Shown here: positions 1-7,935 of the stretch, one piece after another
Layout of the letters: each line of letters starts with the position of its first letter
How positions within the stretch are numbered: the first letter of the stretch is position 1
Program-made: the position numbers and the translations under genes
Notes under the pieces: model-generated
Told to the model about the DNA's origin: nothing
What the model saw: only the letters and a program-made list of their open reading frames with translations
Databases searched by the model: none
DNA from: Schleiferiaceae bacterium
GTDB taxonomy: Bacteria; Bacteroidota; Bacteroidia; Flavobacteriales; Schleiferiaceae
Direction: 5' to 3'
NCBI GenBank assembly: GCA_018401735.1
Contig: JAGYKI010000009.1
Coordinates: 58,868 to 122,867, forward strand
DNA length: 64,000 nucleotides

Positions 1-388
1 GTTGACGAAAACCGATGAGATTAGCGGAGCAGAGCCCTAAAAATAAAGCTTGCTTTTCACTATTTACAAGGCGGTAACGCAGATTATAATTAATGGAGCC
101 ACTAATAGTAGTGGTTTGGTTGCTCACATCATTAAGGGCAGCAGGGCTTTGCCAGCCAATAGCGATATGGCCATCAAAATTGTTTTGCCAAGCGCCATGC
201 TGACTGTGCCAGCCAAGCGCTGCCGCACCTGAGTAGCCGCGATAATGCAAGGGGGAAACAAGATCGTCTTTGAAATTTTCCATCTGACCACCGAGGCCAA
301 AAAGAATAAACTCACCCTCGAAAAGACTTTGTGCTTGCAAATGGGCGCAAAAAAAAGCTAGTAGGGCTAAGAGGCTAAGCTTTTTCAT
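1..388 (-). CDS. Partial secreted/outer-membrane protein, truncated by the window edge
   Basis: This open frame is not in the ORF track because it runs off the left edge without a stop. It begins with ATG at 388-386 and encodes a clear signal peptide (starts MKKLSLLALLAFFCAHLQAQ) followed by a Gly- and aromatic-rich mature part (for example LFGLGGQMENF and AAALGWHSQHGAW). The alternating hydrophobic pattern suggests an outer-membrane beta-barrel, but no family is recognised. About 129 residues are visible. Its ATG overlaps the TGA of the upstream DUF2141 gene (ATGA), so the two are probably translationally coupled. Confidence 0.75.
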   Translation of the reverse strand, partial: MKKLSLLALLAFFCAHLQAQSLFEGEFILFGLGGQMENFKDDLVSPLHYRGYSGAAALGWHSQHGAWQNNFDGHIAIGWQSPAALNDVSNQTTTISGSINYNLRYRLVNSEKQALFLGLCSANLIGFRQ

Positions 389-801
389 TGGAGGCGGATG
401 CTTATCTTATTGTTTTTTGAAAGGTCAACTAACTGATCTTCCAATTCGGGCGGGCCAAACATGCCGCGCACATTGTTGCTGAAGCCATATTTTTCAGTGG
501 GAATACCGGTGAAAGCTTTATCTATTTTTTTATTATTGTTTTCATCGTGAAAGGCGGCAATGGCGTAAGAACCTGGCTTAAGATTTACCTTAACTTCTAA
601 GGGTGAGGCATCTGCCGCAAGGCTTAAACGCTGGATGATTTCGCCTTCACCGTTTTGGATACGAATCATAATATTTCCACGGCTGGAGGTGGTGCCGATA
701 AATTTAAGAGTCAAGGGGCTTGTTTCACTTTGGGCCGAGAGAGAGAAAGACAGGAATAAAAAAAAGAGATTGAAAAAGAGGCTTGTTTTGAGCACGGACA
801 A
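385..801 (-). CDS. DUF2141 family secreted protein
   Basis: The protein has 138 residues with an N-terminal signal peptide ending near LSAQS. The mature part carries the features of the DUF2141 family: a small beta-sandwich with a calcium-loop-like DENNNKKID segment, followed by GIPTEKYGFSNN. The biochemical role of the family is unknown to me. The gene sits 4 nt after the CHU_C gene stop and overlaps the next gene by ATGA, so all three form one transcription unit. Family assignment is from motif recognition only. Confidence 0.8.
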   Translation of the reverse strand: MSVLKTSLFFNLFFLFLSFSLSAQSETSPLTLKFIGTTSSRGNIMIRIQNGEGEIIQRLSLAADASPLEVKVNLKPGSYAIAAFHDENNNKKIDKAFTGIPTEKYGFSNNVRGMFGPPELEDQLVDLSKNNKISIRLQ

Positions 802-805
802 AATT

Positions 806-1216
806 TTATCGAATCAAAACTACGCTTCCCTGCTTGTTGATTTTTTCGGAACGGGTACTATTGCTACGGTTGGTGTAGCTGTATAATTCGGCCGAAATTT
901 TATAGAGGTAGAGACCTTGCTGTAAATAGTTTGAATCGAATTGACCATCCCAGGCTTTGCTAGGGTCTAACTCTTTACTTTCGTAAACCATTTGTCCCCA
1001 GCGATCGAAAATCTGGATTTCGAAATTTAGTACCTCACAGTCCTCGCTAACACTTAAAACGAAACGGTCGTTGATATTATCACCGTTAGGGGTAAAGGCA
1101 TTGGGAATGTACAAAGGACAGATACCGGCATTTCTTGCGCTATTAGGCGCTTGTGCTTGGCCTTGAAAAAGGGCGACAAGTATTAAAATGGCGGTATAAA
1201 AACTTCTGTTATTCAT
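806..1216 (-). CDS. Stand-alone CHU_C / T9SS type B sorting-domain protein
   Basis: The protein has 136 residues: a signal peptide (cleavage near QGQAQA) followed almost at once by a gliding-motility-associated C-terminal (CHU_C) domain. Its hallmarks are visible: IPNAFTPNGDNINDRF, then FEIQIFDRWGQMVYES and GLYLYKISAE. CHU_C domains normally sit at the end of very large adhesins and direct type IX secretion, so a protein made of little else is odd. A C-terminal tail of about 25 charged residues follows the domain. A good promoter (TTG-N18-TACATTTG) lies just upstream, making this the first gene of its operon. Confidence 0.85.
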   Translation of the reverse strand: MNNRSFYTAILILVALFQGQAQAPNSARNAGICPLYIPNAFTPNGDNINDRFVLSVSEDCEVLNFEIQIFDRWGQMVYESKELDPSKAWDGQFDSNYLQQGLYLYKISAELYSYTNRSNSTRSEKINKQGSVVLIR

Positions 1217-1226
1217 TGAATCACTT

Positions 1227-1255
1227 CAAATGTACTTTTTTCTTTTTGATCTCAA
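1227..1255 (-). promoter_or_regulatory. Bacteroidota-type promoter for the CHU_C/DUF2141 operon
   Basis: On the minus strand TTG is followed after 18 nt by TACATTTG, matching the Bacteroidota -33 TTG / -7 TAnnTTTG pattern. The -7 box ends about 10 nt before the ATG at 1216, so the 5' leader would be very short. Confidence 0.6.
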
Positions 1256-1307
1256 ATCAAATTTGAGTGCTTAAAGGGCTATAATGTTTTAAGGAAGCGA
1301 TTTATGA

Positions 1308-2570
1308 TTAATCGAAATCGAGGGTTAATTTAAAGCGTAAAATTCGACCGTTTCCGGCATCGGCTACATAAACGACTTGGTTGTTGTAAGCCACCGCCAT
1401 GGGTTCTTTAAAATTACTTATTCCACTGCCGGTTCCGCCAAAGCTAGCTTTAATGTAGCGGTCAATTCCAGCGGCGGCGGGAGGTTTAATTCCTTCAAAA
1501 CCGGTGAAGGAAAACTGATACAGAGAGTCGGTTTCACTGTCTACCACAAATAAGAATTGGGTCCCATCTCCCGCAAGGGTAATATCGCTGGGCCGACGAA
1601 ATTTGAAAGGTGAATTAATAAAACCATCGGCCTGAGAGGTATCGCTAGAGGCTAAAATTCGAGGACGATATTCCGCGCCAAATTCGCCTTCGAGGAATTC
1701 GATGTATTGCACCTTTAGAGCATTATTTTCATCGATGGAAGTGTATAAAAAGTCGCTACTGGCCTGTGCCCCAAATTGTGGAGGCTGAGTGAGAGAAGTA
1801 ATGCCAACAGGGAAAGAAAAGAAGTCGTTGAAAAAGCCTGAGGAGGTTTGCACTGAGATGGGGGAAATTAAAACGTCTTCATTATTGAAGTACAAAACGG
1901 CATCATTCGGACCCAAGGGGCCAGAGGAAATCTCAGGGCTATTAGGGTCGGGATCGGGGTTGCGAATGTACTGGCGAGTAACGTAATAACGATTGTTTTG
2001 ATCAGGATTAGAATTGCTGCCGATAACGGCTATTTTATTAAACTTCACGAAATCTACTGTTCTGCGTAAGGGGTTACTTTGGGTAAAGTAAAAAGGGTGA
2101 ATAATGCGCTTTACAATGCGGGCATTACTTAAATCGTAGCCACCGGCGCCGCCCACCATGCGCAATCGATAAATGGTAGAAAAGGTCAGAGTGGTATCGC
2201 CATTTGCGTAACTATAAAGAGAGTCGTAAGTGCCAACCACGAGTAAATCAAAGCGACGATCTTGGGCCACGGAACTTGCGCCGGGAATGAATTTCCGACC
2301 TACAATGTTTCCAGCTTCATCCATGGCAATAACTTCTTCGCTACCTTCATCTACCACATACATTAACTGATCGAAGCCGGTACAAATGTCTACTGGTTTT
2401 ACGAAATTGCTAAGTATCGGTAAAATGGGAACATAGGCGATATCTCGTATACTATTGTCTGGTGGTATGTCGATAAATCCTAAATCGGTTTTTTTGCCTA
2501 AATAATCTTCGCAGGCGCTGAGGCTAAGCAAGGCAATAAGAAGGGCGCTAAGGGGAAGTATATTTTTCAT
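1308..2570 (-). CDS. Lipoprotein with NHL/beta-propeller-like repeats
   Basis: The protein has 420 residues with a lipoprotein signal (LIALLSLSAC, Cys at about residue 20). The body has recurring propeller-style segments such as FDQLMYVVDEG, TQFLFVVDSETDSLYQF and a C-terminal NHL-like KEPMAVAYNNQVVYVADAG. It is probably a surface or periplasmic six-bladed propeller that binds a protein or ligand. It starts 1 nt after the PorV-like gene ends and is the last gene of the minus-strand run from about 13.6 kb. The exact function is unknown. Confidence 0.75.
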   Translation of the reverse strand: MKNILPLSALLIALLSLSACEDYLGKKTDLGFIDIPPDNSIRDIAYVPILPILSNFVKPVDICTGFDQLMYVVDEGSEEVIAMDEAGNIVGRKFIPGASSVAQDRRFDLLVVGTYDSLYSYANGDTTLTFSTIYRLRMVGGAGGYDLSNARIVKRIIHPFYFTQSNPLRRTVDFVKFNKIAVIGSNSNPDQNNRYYVTRQYIRNPDPDPNSPEISSGPLGPNDAVLYFNNEDVLISPISVQTSSGFFNDFFSFPVGITSLTQPPQFGAQASSDFLYTSIDENNALKVQYIEFLEGEFGAEYRPRILASSDTSQADGFINSPFKFRRPSDITLAGDGTQFLFVVDSETDSLYQFSFTGFEGIKPPAAAGIDRYIKASFGGTGSGISNFKEPMAVAYNNQVVYVADAGNGRILRFKLTLDFD

Positions 2571-2571
2571 C

Positions 2572-3585
2572 TTAACGATCTATGGTATTTAATATTTGTA
2601 CTCGTAAGCCGATAGAGTGTTGCAATCCGATAAAATTGGTAGGGTTGGCAGCATAATCTACATAAAGCGGATGGTTACCTAAGCGGGTTTTAAGGCCGAA
2701 GCCAAAAGTGGGATAATCTCGATCGCGCACACTTAAACGGTAACCGCCTCTAATAAAGAGGTGATCTAAATATTGGTACTCTAAGCCAAAGCTATAGTTT
2801 TCGGCATTATCGTTCGGGTGATTAAGTTGTGCAGCCGCTAAAATGCTGTGATTTTTCACTTCCCAAGCTTTAATGCTTAAGCCTAATTTAAATATAGTAG
2901 GAACGGAATTCGACTCGAGGCCGATGCCGGTATTGCGATTGAAGGTAGTAGGAATATCACTATCGCTGCCTAGCGCAGAGTTTCCGCCAAAATTTTGCAC
3001 CATAACGGCAAATTTTAAATCGCGAAAATCGGTTTTGTATAAAAAGGCGAGGTCTACAGTAGCATTGCTGTTGTGAAATCCTGCTACCCCTTCGTAAATA
3101 TATTTAACGGTAACTGCGGCGGTAAAGAGGCTGGAAAGCTGGCGTGCATAAGTTGCTCCCACCGCAATATTAGAAACGCTAATTTGGCGGCCAGTACCCA
3201 TGGGCATGAATTCGGTGCGCTCTTCCATTTCGCCACTATTTAGGCTATTAATGCTAAAGCTTAAAACGCTGCTTTTATCTTTTAAAGGGTAATTGGCACT
3301 CAGAAAAGACTGGTTTACTCCGCCACCTAAAAAAAGGTGACTAAGGCCATAGCTCGTGTTTTCTAAATCGGTTAAGGCCGCAGGATTGTTAATCACGCTG
3401 TACGCATCTCCCGTGAGGGCGATACTGCTGCCACCTAAGGCTGATGAGCGTGGACTAAGGTCGTTTTTTAAGAAGCTCAAGGCCGATAAACCAGCACGTT
3501 CACCCCCGTAATTGGGAAGAACTTGTGCGGTAAGACTAGCTTGCACGACCACGAGAGTACTGATGAGGTAAAGTATTTTTTTCAT
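2572..3585 (-). CDS. PorV/PorQ family outer-membrane protein
   Basis: The protein has 337 residues with a signal peptide (ending LTAQ). It then has the PorV/PorQ-type start SALSFLKNDLSPRSSALGGSSIA and NNPAAL, followed by a FadL-like 14-strand barrel pattern. Known PorV carries T9SS substrates to the attachment complex. This copy is a paralogue embedded in a TonB-receptor cluster rather than next to core T9SS genes, so it may serve the secreted proteins encoded just upstream. It is separated by 2 nt from the TonB receptor and by 1 nt from the propeller lipoprotein. Confidence 0.8.
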   Translation of the reverse strand: MKKILYLISTLVVVQASLTAQVLPNYGGERAGLSALSFLKNDLSPRSSALGGSSIALTGDAYSVINNPAALTDLENTSYGLSHLFLGGGVNQSFLSANYPLKDKSSVLSFSINSLNSGEMEERTEFMPMGTGRQISVSNIAVGATYARQLSSLFTAAVTVKYIYEGVAGFHNSNATVDLAFLYKTDFRDLKFAVMVQNFGGNSALGSDSDIPTTFNRNTGIGLESNSVPTIFKLGLSIKAWEVKNHSILAAAQLNHPNDNAENYSFGLEYQYLDHLFIRGGYRLSVRDRDYPTFGFGLKTRLGNHPLYVDYAANPTNFIGLQHSIGLRVQILNTIDR

Positions 3586-3587
3586 CT

Positions 3588-6431
3588 CTAAAAGCGAAAT
3601 TCTAGTCCGTATAATATTTGACGAGGAGCCAAGTAGCGCGCGGGGTTTCTTGGATCTACCCCAGCTTCTTGCGGTCCATTGTAGCGCGGATCACGCCAAG
3701 TTATGGGTACATCATCGCCAAATTCGTAGGCGCGGCCGGTAACGGGGTTTATAATTTGCGAATTCTTGGCATTGGTAAGGTTCCTAATTTCCATACTGAT
3801 GGAAACCCCTTTTCCGTTTTTCAGACCAAGGGGTAGGTTATAACTCAGTTTGAGGTCGAAATTATTCCAAGGAGTGGCTTTTTCCTGTAAATACTGATCT
3901 ACAATTTCCTCATAAATCGGACGTCCTAATTCGTTCGTGCTGATTAAGCGTTGCGGCGTATAGCGAAAACCGGAGGTAAATTGATAGGATAAGAAGGCGC
4001 TAAAACCAGTAAAGTCTACTCCGAAAATAGGTAGGGTTGAATCTGGAGCGAAAATAATACCGAGGTTGATATTCCAAGGACGGTCGAAGGCGAGGAACTG
4101 CTCACTGGTAAGGCTAACCTGGCCATTTTGCTCAATCTGCAAAGCTGATTCACGAGCAGAGTTAGATTTACCGCGCGCCACCTGATAGGCCACATTGGAG
4201 AAGGTGGTTAAATAGCGCGCGATACGCATGTTAAGGCCAAGTTCTACGCCGTAAATATTTGCGTAATCCTGATTAATATAGAAGTTTTTCGTAGTTGGGC
4301 GTCCCGTTTGATCGGTAACAATTACGCGGCGTGAAACGATATAGTCGAAACGGTTATTGTTAAAGGCGGTAACGGTTAAACCGATATCGCGCGTAATTTT
4401 AGATTTTAAACCAATCTCATAGCTAACATTTACTTCTGGGTCGAGATCAGGATTACCGAGGCTCGATAGGAAGGAGCGATCTTGATAGGTGGGGTCTAAA
4501 CCGGCGTAAACAAAACGTGGATGCGGTAAGCGCATGCTATGGCCGTAGTTGAAATACAATACATTATTTTCGGTAACGGGGAAGCTAACATTTATTTTGG
4601 GCAGCAAGCGCGCTTTCCAACGTAAGCCGAAAATTTCGGTGGTTTTATCTAAATAATCAGCGCGAACTTGGTCAATAACAGGAGCGGTAGGATCGGCCAC
4701 AGCATCGTCGGTAAAGTTACCAGGCGCCCAAAAATTCATTCGTAAACCTAAAGTGGCGATAATACCCTTATAGGAGATGCGATTTTGAACAAAAATGGCA
4801 CTTTCAATGGGATTTACTTTCCAAATATCATTACTCGAGCCGATGCTTACCGACTGTGTAGTAGTGCTGTCGTTTATGCGAATGGGAGCACCCACCCAAG
4901 GACGAGTAACATCCACCCATTGATATTCGGTAAAGGTATTTTGAATACCAAAACTTAGCTCATTGCTTTGATTGGGAATGTAAGTAGCCTTCGCATTAAA
5001 GGTGTATTCTTCGGCATAGTGATCGTGCCAAGTGGAGCTGATGCCACCATTATTAACCAAACCATCTCCCACTGAAACATAGTAAATGCCGCGAGGGTCG
5101 TTGGGGTTAAAAATATCGATGGGATAGGAAACAATATGATCTTCATCTAAAATTTGATCTACTGTTTCCGTTCTAAAAGGTCGGCCATTGGCGTCGGCGC
5201 GCAGATTGGTAAATAAGCGTCCCAGTGAGAAATTTAAGCCCCAGTTTTTATTAATAAGATGGTTGAGGTTTAAGGCCGTTAAATTAGAATGATGCGTATA
5301 AGTGGTAGCATTGTCTAAATTATTGGAGCGGTTATACTGGAAACCGGGGGTGAGAATGGCATCGAATCCTACAATTTGCAGGGTACGCGTATTCTGATTG
5401 ATATTTAAAGAGTGCTGATTGGTGATCGTAAGCTTCGTGCCTGAGGCGAGTTGATAGGCTAGCTTAAAAGTATTGGTGTAGGAGTTTGAGAAGCGCGGCG
5501 CCCAAAATTCGGGATTGGCACTGAACAAAGAACTGTTTAATTGATTAGCTACGGGGCCAAAGTAACCATCGGAGAAAATGGCGCTACCACTGGCGAAAAG
5601 GGTAAGTTTATTTTTAGTGCCTGGTATAGGGGTACCGATATTTAGTTCTACCCGATCGGTATTAAAGCTACTAGCAATGCCGCTGTTACCGAGATTATCA
5701 CGCTGATAGCTTCCGCTAATTTGGAATTTTTCGCCTCCTTCTCTAATCTTGGTGTTCACCACGCCCGAGCTGCCGCCACCAAATTCGGCACCAACTCCCC
5801 CAGTAATTAGGTCAATACTGGATACGGAGGAGGAACTTACGTCTACACCAAAACCGGTTCCTGCTAATGGATCTTGCGCAGAAATTCCATCTACAATATA
5901 TTCGGTTTCATAAACGCGCGCTCCCCGGATTTGCAAACCGTCTTGGGTTTTTACTACCCCGGCCTGCATCCCTAAGACCTCTTGAACATCGCGCACATTC
6001 ATTTTTGAAATTTCTTCTTGACCAATGCTTACCTCGCTGGCGGCGGCTTCGAGGTTTACTTGGCCTTTTTTACCCACAACGGTAACTTCATTTAAAGACT
6101 GGCTTTGTTCCTTTAGGGAAATGTTTAAGACTTTAGATTCGCCTGCGCTAAAGCTGATGCCGGTATAAATTTTGGTTTCGTAACCAATAAAACCCACCTT
6201 AACACTGTAGTCTTTGGCTTTGATACCATTAATTACATAGTTGCCATTAAAGTCGGCGGCAGATCCTTTATAGGTTCCTACTAAAACGATATTAGCTCCT
6301 ATCAGCGGTTCTCCAGATACGGCATCGGTAATGCTTCCGCTTAATGAAGCTAGTTCTTCATCTTGGCTTAAAGCTGAAAAGGCCATAAACTGAAAAGCCG
6401 CAAAAAAGAGGAGTAGTCTATTGAAATTCAT
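3588..6431 (-). CDS. TonB-dependent receptor with carboxypeptidase-like N-terminal domain
   Basis: The outer-membrane active transporter has about 947 residues. The start at MNFNRLLLFFAAFQF (6431) is preferred over the track start at 6446 because it begins directly with the signal peptide. It overlaps the upstream stop by 14 nt. Domains in order: signal peptide; carboxypeptidase-regulatory-like fold (SGSITDAVSGEPLIGANI); plug (about residues 125-230, with IRGARVYETEYIVDG); and a 22-strand barrel ending in YGLEFRF. No SusD-type partner is present, so it is not a standard polysaccharide locus. The substrate is unknown. Confidence 0.88.
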   Translation of the reverse strand: MNFNRLLLFFAAFQFMAFSALSQDEELASLSGSITDAVSGEPLIGANIVLVGTYKGSAADFNGNYVINGIKAKDYSVKVGFIGYETKIYTGISFSAGESKVLNISLKEQSQSLNEVTVVGKKGQVNLEAAASEVSIGQEEISKMNVRDVQEVLGMQAGVVKTQDGLQIRGARVYETEYIVDGISAQDPLAGTGFGVDVSSSSVSSIDLITGGVGAEFGGGSSGVVNTKIREGGEKFQISGSYQRDNLGNSGIASSFNTDRVELNIGTPIPGTKNKLTLFASGSAIFSDGYFGPVANQLNSSLFSANPEFWAPRFSNSYTNTFKLAYQLASGTKLTITNQHSLNINQNTRTLQIVGFDAILTPGFQYNRSNNLDNATTYTHHSNLTALNLNHLINKNWGLNFSLGRLFTNLRADANGRPFRTETVDQILDEDHIVSYPIDIFNPNDPRGIYYVSVGDGLVNNGGISSTWHDHYAEEYTFNAKATYIPNQSNELSFGIQNTFTEYQWVDVTRPWVGAPIRINDSTTTQSVSIGSSNDIWKVNPIESAIFVQNRISYKGIIATLGLRMNFWAPGNFTDDAVADPTAPVIDQVRADYLDKTTEIFGLRWKARLLPKINVSFPVTENNVLYFNYGHSMRLPHPRFVYAGLDPTYQDRSFLSSLGNPDLDPEVNVSYEIGLKSKITRDIGLTVTAFNNNRFDYIVSRRVIVTDQTGRPTTKNFYINQDYANIYGVELGLNMRIARYLTTFSNVAYQVARGKSNSARESALQIEQNGQVSLTSEQFLAFDRPWNINLGIIFAPDSTLPIFGVDFTGFSAFLSYQFTSGFRYTPQRLISTNELGRPIYEEIVDQYLQEKATPWNNFDLKLSYNLPLGLKNGKGVSISMEIRNLTNAKNSQIINPVTGRAYEFGDDVPITWRDPRYNGPQEAGVDPRNPARYLAPRQILYGLEFRF

Positions 6432-7884
6432 TGTTGAAAATATCACCGATTAATGCTTCTACCTCGCCTGCGTTTTTATCGAAACGGTGTAGTTCTAAAC
6501 AAAAGAATACCTGAGAAATTTTGGAGTTTCTGCGGCGAACCGCCGCTACCACGTCCGAGCTGCCATTCCATCCGCGGAAGCGTGTTATTTGCGCGCGATA
6601 AAAGTTTTGCGCATCTGCGGAAGCAATCATTGGTACTACACCAAATTCTACACTCGTAGGATTTAAAGAAGGTAAGGTCGGGTTAACTAAAGGCACCAAA
6701 GCGCTATCGGTCACAATTCTAGCCTGACTGCTAGGAATGGTTGAAAGTACGGTAGCGTCGATAGGGTACACCGAACGAATTTCGCTAATATCTTGGGTGG
6801 TGGTAAAAAGAGTGGTAAGAAAGTAGTTTCCACCGGCATCGGTAAAGCGCTGAATAACAGGCGCAAGGTAATCGATTAAGGGTTTTTCATCACCCGTTAC
6901 CGTATTACGGTAATTAGTAGCCGATAGATTTAAAAAGGCATTTTTATATTGTAAGAAAATAAGCTGAACGGTAGGGTCAAAATATTTAGGCATATTGGCT
7001 CCTTGCTGAGCGCCAACATTGAGAAGGTCGTAAGAAATAGAAGTGGCGTTTAAATAGCCCTTATATTCGGCAGTAGTGCTTTCACCATGACCTGAGAACC
7101 AGAGGGTTTTTACGCCTGGTGTTTTACCGCGGAAGTAAAATACTTCGCTGGTATCTACAAGGCTAATGGCATCCGCAATGTCGATAGAGCGTACGTAAAG
7201 TCGGTTGCTATCGTTAACACGCAGCCCACTGAGGTTAATGGGCGCGGCAGCAGTGGATGTGCCGTAATAAATTTGAGAAAGAGCTTCACCGGTAGTGATG
7301 CTCGTATCGGGTAATAAGGTTATTAAATTTTGGTTGCGATCAATACTCTGCCAATCGCCATTATTCACTTTAATCTGCACGTCTTTTAAACTTTCATTGC
7401 CATCGGGATCGCTAGCATTCCAGAAAAAAGTAGCGGCTATAAAAGCGGTGTCTCCTGGTCCACGGTCATCTAAAAAGGCGGCTGAGGGTGGAGTATTTAT
7501 AAGAGGTACGCGCAAATAGGCGGGCGTTTGATCGGTTAATCCATCGTTATCGATGGCCCGAACATAAAAGTTTATGTCTACCGAATCTTGTCCAGCGGGA
7601 ATATCAAAAACAAAGGTGGAATCTTGTTGGGTGGTAAATACCCAATTCACTTCATCGAGGGAAAACTCATAGGCTACTACATAGCCGTCGAGGTCGGTGC
7701 CAAACCAGCTAAGCTTTACCGAGGAGTTTAAGCGATTGGGGCCGCTGAGGTTTATGGCTTCAAAACTAAGCTGGGTTTCAGGCGCACTTTGCCCGGTGAT
7801 CTCCCCTTTACGGCAGGCGCTAAATAGCATGATGCTAAAAAGAGCGACGCTTAGAATAGTATAAATGTGGCGCATAAACTTCAT
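6418..7884 (-). CDS. Large lipoprotein with fibronectin-like segments, function unknown
   Basis: The protein has 488 residues with a lipoprotein signal (SIMLFSACRKG). An alternative ATG three codons in (MRHIYT) is equally possible. The N-terminal half has two beta-sandwich-like segments with WFGTDLDGYVVAYEFSLD and AIDNDGLTD motifs, typical of fibronectin or PKD-like modules. The C-terminal half (about 260-480) looks like an alpha/beta region with LWFSGHGES, which recalls peptidase- or deacetylase-like folds. I do not recognise a family there. The stop overlaps the TonB-receptor start, so translation is probably coupled. Confidence 0.7.
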   Translation of the reverse strand: MKFMRHIYTILSVALFSIMLFSACRKGEITGQSAPETQLSFEAINLSGPNRLNSSVKLSWFGTDLDGYVVAYEFSLDEVNWVFTTQQDSTFVFDIPAGQDSVDINFYVRAIDNDGLTDQTPAYLRVPLINTPPSAAFLDDRGPGDTAFIAATFFWNASDPDGNESLKDVQIKVNNGDWQSIDRNQNLITLLPDTSITTGEALSQIYYGTSTAAAPINLSGLRVNDSNRLYVRSIDIADAISLVDTSEVFYFRGKTPGVKTLWFSGHGESTTAEYKGYLNATSISYDLLNVGAQQGANMPKYFDPTVQLIFLQYKNAFLNLSATNYRNTVTGDEKPLIDYLAPVIQRFTDAGGNYFLTTLFTTTQDISEIRSVYPIDATVLSTIPSSQARIVTDSALVPLVNPTLPSLNPTSVEFGVVPMIASADAQNFYRAQITRFRGWNGSSDVVAAVRRRNSKISQVFFCLELHRFDKNAGEVEALIGDIFNNEFQ

Positions 7885-7894
7885 CTATAAAAAT

Positions 7895-7923
7895 GAAAAA
7901 AGGAGGAAGCCGAAGCCTCCTCC
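7895..7923 (-). terminator. Intrinsic terminator after the T9SS OB-fold-like gene
   Basis: A 9-bp GC-rich stem capped by TTCG on the minus strand (GGAGGAGGC-TTCG-GCTTCCTCC) is followed by TTTTTT. It lies between the 740-aa gene and the lipoprotein gene and ends only about 10 nt before the latter's ATG, so it may attenuate rather than end the transcript. Confidence 0.85.
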
Positions 7924-7935
7924 CTGAAAAAAAAA

